Below the pieces are notes generated by a model that was given only the letters and a program-made list of their open reading frames with translations, was not told the origin of the DNA and made no database searches. 20,540 nucleotides of DNA, from positions 1 to 20,540 of the forward strand of contig JBGVKB010000017.1 of the NCBI GenBank assembly GCA_045118955.1, in the 5' to 3' direction. Position numbers and translations under genes: made by a program. Origin of the DNA: SFJ001 sp045118955 (GTDB taxonomy: Bacteria; Bacillota; Clostridia; Oscillospirales; Ruminococcaceae). Positions 14,654-20,540 of this stretch are shown here, piece by piece (the stretch's first letter is position 1; every line of letters begins with the position of its first letter).

Positions 14654-17600
14654 TTATGCTTCGCTGAACCGGTGCAGGATGGCAGCCACCTGCGCCCGAG
14701 TGGCGGTAGCCTTGGGCATCAAATACCCATCCGCGCCCTCAAACAGACCGTTGCCGCAAGCCCACTGCATGGCGGCCGCAGCATATCCGCTGACTTCTCC
14801 GGCATCCAGATAGCCGCAGATATTGGTTTCTGCTCCTGCAGAGACGTCGTTCCCCTTGTACTGCGCATAGCGGTACAGGATTGCAGCCAGCTGCTCGCGG
14901 GTAATGGGATCCATAGGACCGAAATTCTCTTTATCATAACCATTGACAATTTCCTCCCTGGAGGCCCAGGCAACCGCCTTGGTGTACCACTGGCCGGGGG
15001 CCACATCTGTAAATCCGCTGCCATTGGCCGCGGCAGGTTCTCCCTCCAACCGGTAGAGAATCGTGACCACCATAGCACGGTTCAAAGTCACCTCCGGTGC
15101 AAAGGAACTGCTGCTAACGCCATTCATCACTCCCCCGCTATAGGCCCACCGGATGTCGTCATAGGCCCAATGGTCCTCGGTGACATCCGTAAACGGAAAT
15201 CCAGTTTCCGGCTGTTTCTGACCTTGCGTGCCGTTGGGCTTGGAGGCCTGGCTCCCGTTCCCGGAAGAAACTACGCGGACATAGCCGCAAACATTGCAGT
15301 CCACATCACTGCCATTGGTGTACACGTGGGCTTCATAGCCGTTCACACCCCCACAGGCAAAGTCGGCGCATACCTGCCAGTGGTGTTCCGTGTCCTGCTC
15401 CCAGGTGTCCGCCCATTCATGGCGGTGGGTGGGATCCGCAAACGTGATGGTGACGGGCTCGCTGTAAACTCGGTAGCTGGTTCCGGCCACTGCCACATCG
15501 GCATAGTACACCAGCGTCACCGCGCCGGCTTCCTCCAGGGTATATCCACCGGCTTCGGCGGAGTAGGTCAGGGTGGGACCGCTCAACTGCGTAAAGCCGC
15601 AGGCCACCGTTTCACTCTGATCCGCCAGGATTTTCCGAACGGTCTGCGCCTGGGGAACCGCTTCGCCCAGGTTCCGCTCTGCATCCCGGGCATCCACATA
15701 ATAGGCATAACCGGCTGTCAGCTCCGGATCATCAGTCAGAACACCAACAGCGCCCTGGACCGTCAGCAGACGCTCATTCAGAGAAGTTTGTCCATTGGTG
15801 ATGGAATGGATGGACAGATAGCCCCGGGCCGCAACCTGGTAATAGAATTCCTCCGTCATGTGGCCCTGATACGTGTAGAACAGGGGCTGGGCATTATAGG
15901 GCGTCATGAGGCCAAGGAACTGTTCAATGGTCTCCAGGTCGTCCGTGGAAGACAAGGCTTCGTCCACCAGGCTGTTGTGTGCGGCTGCAAAGGGGATTCC
16001 ATCGGTCATGGTGGTGTAATTATAGTTCCGCAGCATAGCCGAATCGATGAACACCACCACATTTTCCTCGTAACCGCCCGCCCTCACAATCTCGTTGAAT
16101 CTGGCGATGGTAGCGTCATCCGTAGTATTGATATGGCAATAGAAGACCAGGCCGGTGTTCGCAAACGCCTCCAAAGCCTCTTGGAAGGTGGGGATCGTCT
16201 CCGTACCGTCTCCGATATAATCCACCCGGAACGCTTTCAGCTGTGCCAAGGTATAACCGGACACATTACCGGAGCCATTGGTGGTCCGGTCGATAGTGCT
16301 GTCATGCATCAGGACAATTTCCCCATCCTTGCTCAGCCGGAGGTCCGTTTCCACCGCCAAGCACCCAGCATCAATGGCCGCCTGGAATGCGCTGAGGGTA
16401 TTTTCCGGGTATGTGTCATGATAGCCGCGGTGGGCAATGGGAAGAGGTTCTCCACAAACCGTGGTGGCGGTAATGCTGCTGTAGACAGCATAGGCCTCCG
16501 CAGGCGTCCGGGTAATCAGGCCGGTGTAGCCGCAGGCGATGGCAGTGTAGATGCCAGCGGTATCCGTTCCATAACACCAAGTGGCAATATAGTGGATATC
16601 AAAATAACTGACCGTTTCCTGGGACAGGGGCTGCTCTGAAATAATCACATTGGCCAAGGCATCATTGGACAGCAGATAGGCCGCCTTTCGTTCTGCCGCA
16701 GTCTCAATGGCTTCAAACCGAAGAACGCCGCGAACCTTGGGGCAGGCCTGCCGGACCATATAGACCAAATCCGCATCAGCACTGTCGGCCACTACAAAGG
16801 CGTCGATGATATCATACTCCTGGAGGAAGCTGCTCAATGCCCGGGCCTCTGCCTCGGAATCGATGACGTAGGCCGGAATGACTGTACCGCTACAGCTTTG
16901 ATCAAACTCCGCCGCCGTGGAGAGGACCTGCCCGCTGCTGTCCAGGATATTTAAAGCCTCATCTATTTCCATGAGGGCAACAGCAGGACCAGAAGAGGTC
17001 TTGGGCAGCGCCGTGGTGATCTGCTGGATCACCGTAGGGGGATTGACCAAGCCTGTCTCCGGCACATAGATGTCTGCCACATTGGCCGGCTCCGGTGCTT
17101 GCGCCTTCCGGTCCTCCCCGCGGCTAACCACCACATTGTCAATCCAGACCTGGCAACTGTGGCCTTTGGAGATCATCAGGCCGATGGAGCCGGTCATATG
17201 GGCATCCGGGAAGTTATCCTCCACGGACATGACCTTGACATAGTCCGACAGCGTGCCGGTTTCCTCATAGGTCGCATACCACAGCTCTGCAGAATTTTCA
17301 TGTACTACAATTTTCATGCGGAAGACCTGTCCCACAGCGATGCCGCTGTTGTAGTGGATCTTGGTATACCCTTCCTGATCCTGATACCAGCCGCCAGTGG
17401 AGGTATAGCCGTTCAGCGTAGCCCATTCCGTGCCGCTGGGCAGATCCACCATCAGCGTTCCTTTCTGAGACGACGTACTGCCGGCCGTGCGGACCAGCAG
17501 GCCTGCCCAGCCGCTGGAATTCTCGTAGCACATGTCCGCTTCCACCGTATAGTTGGTCCAATGCATGCCGGTCTCGAAATGGACCTGGTCATAGCCGGAA

Positions 17601-18538
17601 CCCGAGCCGCTCAGATACAGGCGGCCGTCCTTGATCTCGGCCACCGTGCTGCTTTTATTCTGCTGGAAGTACAGGCCTAACGCCTCGTTGCTGCCGCTGC
17701 TCAGGGCAGTATCGGCATAGTCAAAATTCTCATGGTAAATTTCCTTAGTGGCCGCCGTCACTTTGATGTTGTCCACTTTTGCGCTGAGCTGCTGCAGGCT
17801 GGTCATAAAGCCAACGGAACCCGTCATGCAGTCTGCGGGAATATTGCTGATAGAAAGAATCTGCTGATATGCGTCCAGCGTACCGTCCTCTTCATAACAC
17901 GCCCGGTACATGACGGCAGTCTTGTCGTATACCTGGATCTTCAGACGGAAGGTCTGGTTCTTGCCGATTCCGGAAGTCTGGGTGCGGAAAGTATTGACAT
18001 TGTCCACATCATTACACCATATTCCATCCCGCCTTCCGTTGAGAAATACACCTTTATTAACATTCAGCGTACCCTTTTGCAGGGTATCGGCAGACTGCAC
18101 GTTGTAAGCCAGTCCCAGCCAGCTGTTGTCCGCCGTATCGCTCAGGTAAGTGATATCCGCTTCAACGGTATAGTTGCCCCAGGTAGCGCCGCCGTCCAGA
18201 TACAAAACGTCATAGCTGCTGCCCGTAATATACATGGCGCCGTCCTTGAGGACAACGGAGCCGTTGGCAGATTCTTTGGAATAAATCCATCCACTTTCGT
18301 AGTTGATTCCGCTTTCCAGGACGACCGACTCCGTGTAGCTGTCAAAGTTTTCTTCATACAGAACTTCTGCCGCGGTTCCGGCAGAGGCAGCTTCCGCTGC
18401 CAAGGCCCCGCCTGAAACAGCCCCCAGGAAGCCAGCCGTCAGGACCGCCGACAACAGCAGAGACACCAAGCGTCGATTTTTCCGTGCAGGCCACAGGTTT
18501 TGCAGCATTTGCAGGAATCGAATGCATGCTTTTTTCAT
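14654..18538 (-). CDS. Secreted multidomain GDPD-family protein with LamG-like repeats and SLH anchors
   Basis: This protein has 1294 residues from ATG 18538, chosen over an in-frame TTG 21 bases upstream because an AAGGGA site fits the ATG. A long basic N-region and hydrophobic core ending ALA-AEA (to about residue 48) form a signal peptide. Two related LamG/jelly-roll-like repeats span about 58-262 and 266-472. Residues about 518-690 look like a degenerate TIM-barrel-like domain. The GDPD domain (699-940) has AHRG (H703), ENT (712-714), E730-T-D732 and H745-D746, but the later metal-ligand/Lys block that normally reads EIK is HIN (802-804). A Cys/His segment with HHWQVC and CNVCGY (1038-1088) follows, then three SLH repeats (1114-1293) for binding cell-wall polymer. 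GDPDs cleave glycerophosphodiesters; activity here is uncertain. It is less GC-rich than its neighbours and stands alone. Confidence 0.9.
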   Translation of the reverse strand: MKKACIRFLQMLQNLWPARKNRRLVSLLLSAVLTAGFLGAVSGGALAAEAASAGTAAEVLYEENFDSYTESVVLESGINYESGWIYSKESANGSVVLKDGAMYITGSSYDVLYLDGGATWGNYTVEADITYLSDTADNSWLGLAYNVQSADTLQKGTLNVNKGVFLNGRRDGIWCNDVDNVNTFRTQTSGIGKNQTFRLKIQVYDKTAVMYRACYEEDGTLDAYQQILSISNIPADCMTGSVGFMTSLQQLSAKVDNIKVTAATKEIYHENFDYADTALSSGSNEALGLYFQQNKSSTVAEIKDGRLYLSGSGSGYDQVHFETGMHWTNYTVEADMCYENSSGWAGLLVRTAGSTSSQKGTLMVDLPSGTEWATLNGYTSTGGWYQDQEGYTKIHYNSGIAVGQVFRMKIVVHENSAELWYATYEETGTLSDYVKVMSVEDNFPDAHMTGSIGLMISKGHSCQVWIDNVVVSRGEDRKAQAPEPANVADIYVPETGLVNPPTVIQQITTALPKTSSGPAVALMEIDEALNILDSSGQVLSTAAEFDQSCSGTVIPAYVIDSEAEARALSSFLQEYDIIDAFVVADSADADLVYMVRQACPKVRGVLRFEAIETAAERKAAYLLSNDALANVIISEQPLSQETVSYFDIHYIATWCYGTDTAGIYTAIACGYTGLITRTPAEAYAVYSSITATTVCGEPLPIAHRGYHDTYPENTLSAFQAAIDAGCLAVETDLRLSKDGEIVLMHDSTIDRTTNGSGNVSGYTLAQLKAFRVDYIGDGTETIPTFQEALEAFANTGLVFYCHINTTDDATIARFNEIVRAGGYEENVVVFIDSAMLRNYNYTTMTDGIPFAAAHNSLVDEALSSTDDLETIEQFLGLMTPYNAQPLFYTYQGHMTEEFYYQVAARGYLSIHSITNGQTSLNERLLTVQGAVGVLTDDPELTAGYAYYVDARDAERNLGEAVPQAQTVRKILADQSETVACGFTQLSGPTLTYSAEAGGYTLEEAGAVTLVYYADVAVAGTSYRVYSEPVTITFADPTHRHEWADTWEQDTEHHWQVCADFACGGVNGYEAHVYTNGSDVDCNVCGYVRVVSSGNGSQASKPNGTQGQKQPETGFPFTDVTEDHWAYDDIRWAYSGGVMNGVSSSSFAPEVTLNRAMVVTILYRLEGEPAAANGSGFTDVAPGQWYTKAVAWASREEIVNGYDKENFGPMDPITREQLAAILYRYAQYKGNDVSAGAETNICGYLDAGEVSGYAAAAMQWACGNGLFEGADGYLMPKATATRAQVAAILHRFSEA

Positions 18539-18576
18539 ATACTTCTTCCCTTTCTGCAATGGAGTTTGCTGCGGTT

Positions 18577-18582
18577 ATTATA
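18577..18582 (-). promoter_or_regulatory. -10 box (TATAAT) of the GDPD/SLH gene
   Basis: TATAAT on the minus strand lies 38 bases upstream of the chosen ATG. No convincing -35 is found at 16-18 bp, so an activator or a weak -35 may be involved. Confidence 0.45.
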
Positions 18583-18634
18583 CGGAAATCGCTGTAAACT
18601 CCGCTACCCACGGTCCGTAAAGTCTATGCGGCAT

Positions 18635-18674
18635 AAAAAAGCACCTGGATGCCACAGCATCCAGGTGCTTTTTT
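18635..18674 (-). terminator. Terminator of the oligopeptide transporter operon
   Basis: A perfect 12-bp stem GCACCTGGATGC (18641-18652) with its complement (18657-18668) has a 4-base loop and is flanked by six A and six T. On the minus strand it ends the transcript 6 bases after the small membrane protein gene. It is symmetric and would also work on the plus strand. Confidence 0.95.
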
Positions 18675-18679
18675 CATAT

Positions 18680-18877
18680 TCAGAGAAACAGCCAGGCCGC
18701 CAGTACGAACAACAGGAAAATCACAACAATCACCGGCATAATCGTCAGCAGCGCCGCAATCACCATGGCCTTCATATCGTTCTTTTCCAAGCCGCCAGCT
18801 TCCTCGATCTCGCTGCGGAGGTTCTTTTCCGCTTCGGGATCGTATTTTTTGAGATTCTTCAGCTTGTCAAACAGCAT
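18680..18877 (-). CDS. Small C-terminally anchored membrane protein, 65 residues
   Basis: I do not recognise a named family. The N-terminal half (1-36) is charged and probably helical (LFDKLKNLKKYDPEAEKN, then RSEIEEAGGLEKND). Residues about 37-65 are one long hydrophobic helix rich in Ile, Val and Leu running to the last residue, so the protein is tail-anchored with the charged part most likely in the cytoplasm. ATG 18877 lies 3 bases after the OppF-like stop, with GGCGGAG inside that gene's end, and a terminator follows at once. Tight coupling makes it a real gene despite its size. A helper or regulator of the peptide transporter is possible but unproven. Confidence 0.75.
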   Translation of the reverse strand: MLFDKLKNLKKYDPEAEKNLRSEIEEAGGLEKNDMKAMVIAALLTIMPVIVVIFLLFVLAAWLFL

Positions 18878-18880
18878 GAA

Positions 18881-20506
18881 TCAGTTCTCCGCCTTCTTGC
18901 CGGGCATCTGGAACAGGTAGTTGCCATCCTTGTCGATCTTCTGGTCCTGGAAGTGGCAGGCCACGAAATGACCGGGGCTGACCTCTACATAGGGAGGCGG
19001 TACCCGCTTGCACTTCTCACAGGCCATGTAGCACCGGGTGTGGAACTTGCAGCCCTCGGGCGGACGGATGGGACTGGGGATGTTGCCCTCCAGGATGATC
19101 CGTTCCTTTTTGGAGTCGTGAGAATCCGTAGTGGGAATGGAGGACAGCAGCGCCACTGTGTAGGGGTGACGGGGATCGGAGAAAACCTCCTCCGCCGTGC
19201 CCAGCTCCACCATGTTACCCAGATACATGACGCCGATGCGGTCAGAGATGTAGCGGACAACGGACAGGTCGTGGGAGATGAACAGATAGGTCAGGTGCTC
19301 CTTCTCCTTCAGTTCTTCCAGCAGGTTGATGATCTGGGACTGGATGGACACGTCCAGGGCGGATACGCATTCATCGCAGACAATGAACTTGGGCTTCACC
19401 GCCAGGGCGCGGGCAATGCAGATACGCTGGCGCTGGCCGCCGGAGAACTGGTGGGGATACCGGTGCAGCATATAGCCCTGCAGACCGCACTGCTCCATGA
19501 TATTGATGATATATTCCTTCATCTTGGGGTCGCCGCCCTTGAAGAACTTATGGGTGGTCAAGCCCTCGCCGATGATCTGGCCCACCGTCATGCGGGGATT
19601 CAGAGAGGAATAGGGGTCCTGGAAAATAATCTGGATGTCCTTGCGCAGGATGCGCATTTCGTCGTACTTCAGGCGGCTCAGGTCAATGCCGTTGTCCAAC
19701 ATGGCCTCGTACTTCTGGAACTGCTCATTGCCGGCGTATTTGGCCTTCAGGGCAGCCACAGCCGCCTCGTCGTCCCGCAGGACAGCCTTCAGTTTGTCCA
19801 CCTCCGGCAGCAGCGCCTTCTTCTTGGCCCGGACCGCTTCCGCCTTTTTCAGGGCACTCTTGATCTTGCCCTCGGGGTTCTTGACGGTCTTGTCGGCCTC
19901 CAATTCCTTCGCCACAGCCTCGTGGAACGCAATCTCGCCGTCCAGGTCCCGAATCTGCTCATTGACCTTGCTCAGCTTGATGTTGGTTTTATACTTTTTC
20001 AGCAGGGCCTTGGCGCCCTCCTGGGGATCCTCCAGGGCCGCAAAGCCGCCCAGAATTTTAACGACATTCTGGAAGGCCGTCTCAGCCTCGGCGGTGAACA
20101 GGTTCTTATTCTGATGCTGGAAGAAGGTCGCCTTATCGCCGGCCTTTTCCACCTCGGTGGCGGCTGCGGCGGCTTTGGCCTGCATCTTCTTATAGTTTGC
20201 AATCATCTTCGGCGCATTTTCCAGGGTTTTCGCCACGTAGGACGGTGCAAACTCCTCCAGGGTGCGGCCGTAGTACAGCGTACTGCCGGCCGTCTGGGGA
20301 TACAGCTGCAAAATGGTACGGCCCAGGGTGGACTTGCCGCAGCCGGACTCGCCGACCAGGCCGAAGGTTTCACCGCTGTGGATATCGATGGTGATCTCCT
20401 CATTGGCGCGGACATAGAGCTGTTCCTTCTGGAAGATGCTGGTCTTGGCGACAGGGAAATACTTTTTAAGGTTTGTGATCGACAAGAGCTTTTCTGTGTT
20501 CTTCAC
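18881..20506 (-). CDS. Oligopeptide/dipeptide ABC transporter ATP-binding protein (OppF/DppF type) with coiled-coil insertion
   Basis: This 541-residue ATPase starts at GTG 20506 with AAAAGGAGG nine bases upstream. It energises peptide uptake with an OppD partner and two permeases, expected beyond the right edge. Walker A is GESGCGKST (52-60), the Q-loop IIFQDPYSSLNP (293-304), the signature FSGGQRQR (354-361), Walker B FIVCDE with E379, and the H-loop H412. The C-terminal oligopeptide extension has the Cys set C486, C492, C499 and C517, the positions that bind an iron-sulfur cluster in some Dpp/Opp ATPases. The oddity is residues about 82-278: a Lys/Glu/Ala-rich, largely helical insertion between Walker A and Q-loop, absent from ordinary 320-340-residue OppF. 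All ATPase motifs remain, so the protein should work. Confidence 0.93.
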   Translation of the reverse strand: MKNTEKLLSITNLKKYFPVAKTSIFQKEQLYVRANEEITIDIHSGETFGLVGESGCGKSTLGRTILQLYPQTAGSTLYYGRTLEEFAPSYVAKTLENAPKMIANYKKMQAKAAAAATEVEKAGDKATFFQHQNKNLFTAEAETAFQNVVKILGGFAALEDPQEGAKALLKKYKTNIKLSKVNEQIRDLDGEIAFHEAVAKELEADKTVKNPEGKIKSALKKAEAVRAKKKALLPEVDKLKAVLRDDEAAVAALKAKYAGNEQFQKYEAMLDNGIDLSRLKYDEMRILRKDIQIIFQDPYSSLNPRMTVGQIIGEGLTTHKFFKGGDPKMKEYIINIMEQCGLQGYMLHRYPHQFSGGQRQRICIARALAVKPKFIVCDECVSALDVSIQSQIINLLEELKEKEHLTYLFISHDLSVVRYISDRIGVMYLGNMVELGTAEEVFSDPRHPYTVALLSSIPTTDSHDSKKERIILEGNIPSPIRPPEGCKFHTRCYMACEKCKRVPPPYVEVSPGHFVACHFQDQKIDKDGNYLFQMPGKKAEN

Positions 20507-20540
20507 TGCAGCGCACCTCCTTTTCGGGATAGAAGCAACG
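20503..20540 (-). CDS. 3' end of upstream gene, probably OppD/DppD-like
   Basis: On the minus strand a frame enters at the right edge and ends at TGA 20505-20503, overlapping the OppF-like GTG (GTGA). Only 11 full codons are visible, ending KGGALQ. The overlap and the ribosome site inside it are usual for opp operons. The identity rests on position only. Confidence 0.45.
   Translation of the reverse strand, partial: LLLSRKGGALQ

Noticed and set aside
18881..20506. Frameshift or fusion artefact as the cause of the long OppF-like protein
   Set aside because: The frame is continuous, all motifs lie in order on both sides of the insertion, and codon use is even throughout.

Overview
The window reads as chromosomal DNA of a GC-rich, low-branching Firmicute of the Clostridia, most like the gut Oscillospiraceae (Flavonifractor/Lawsonibacter/Pseudoflavonifractor-type). 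The grounds are a CIRCE-controlled hrcA-grpE-dnaK-dnaJ operon, strong Shine-Dalgarno sites, consensus TTGACA/TATAAT promoters, SLH-domain surface proteins and Gram-positive style transporters. The species assignment is inference. No rRNA, tRNA, CRISPR array, integrase or insertion sequence was seen. No gene-free stretch exceeds about 255 bases.

Layout, left to right. (1) Bases 1-1745 (minus): the N-terminal 581 codons of an HlyD/MacA-type efflux adaptor that runs off the left edge, with helically phased TTTCACA repeats upstream. (2) Bases 1908-6084 (minus): a MarR regulator followed by two half-transporters of a heterodimeric type IV ABC exporter. The three genes are translationally coupled, start from a perfect consensus promoter with a palindromic operator over the start site, and end at a strong terminator. 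(3) Bases 6293-9323 (plus): a three-gene unit of a cytoplasmic ParB-like/BMP-domain fusion, a variant metallophosphoesterase and a YbjN-like protein, closed by a 14-bp-stem terminator. I regard this as the best candidate in the window for an undescribed system. (4) Bases 9483-14651 (plus): the class I heat-shock operon hrcA-grpE-dnaK-dnaJ with one promoter, one CIRCE element, structured grpE-dnaK and dnaK-dnaJ spacers and a bidirectional terminator. (5) Bases 14654-18538 (minus): a 1294-residue secreted, S-layer-anchored protein with two LamG-like repeats, a degenerate TIM-barrel-like region, a GDPD domain with altered active-site residues and three SLH repeats. (6) Bases 18635-20540 (minus): the end of an oligopeptide ABC transporter operon. 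It holds the tail of a probable OppD-like gene, an OppF/DppF-like ATPase carrying a roughly 200-residue coiled-coil insertion, a 65-residue tail-anchored membrane protein and a terminator.

How the genes work together: region 2 looks like a self-regulated, drug- or metabolite-responsive exporter. Region 4 is the standard chaperone machine with its own repressor. Region 6 imports peptides. Regions 2 and 3 are divergent and share a 208-bp regulatory interval, so the MarR protein could also influence the BMP-fusion unit, though its operator lies over its own promoter.
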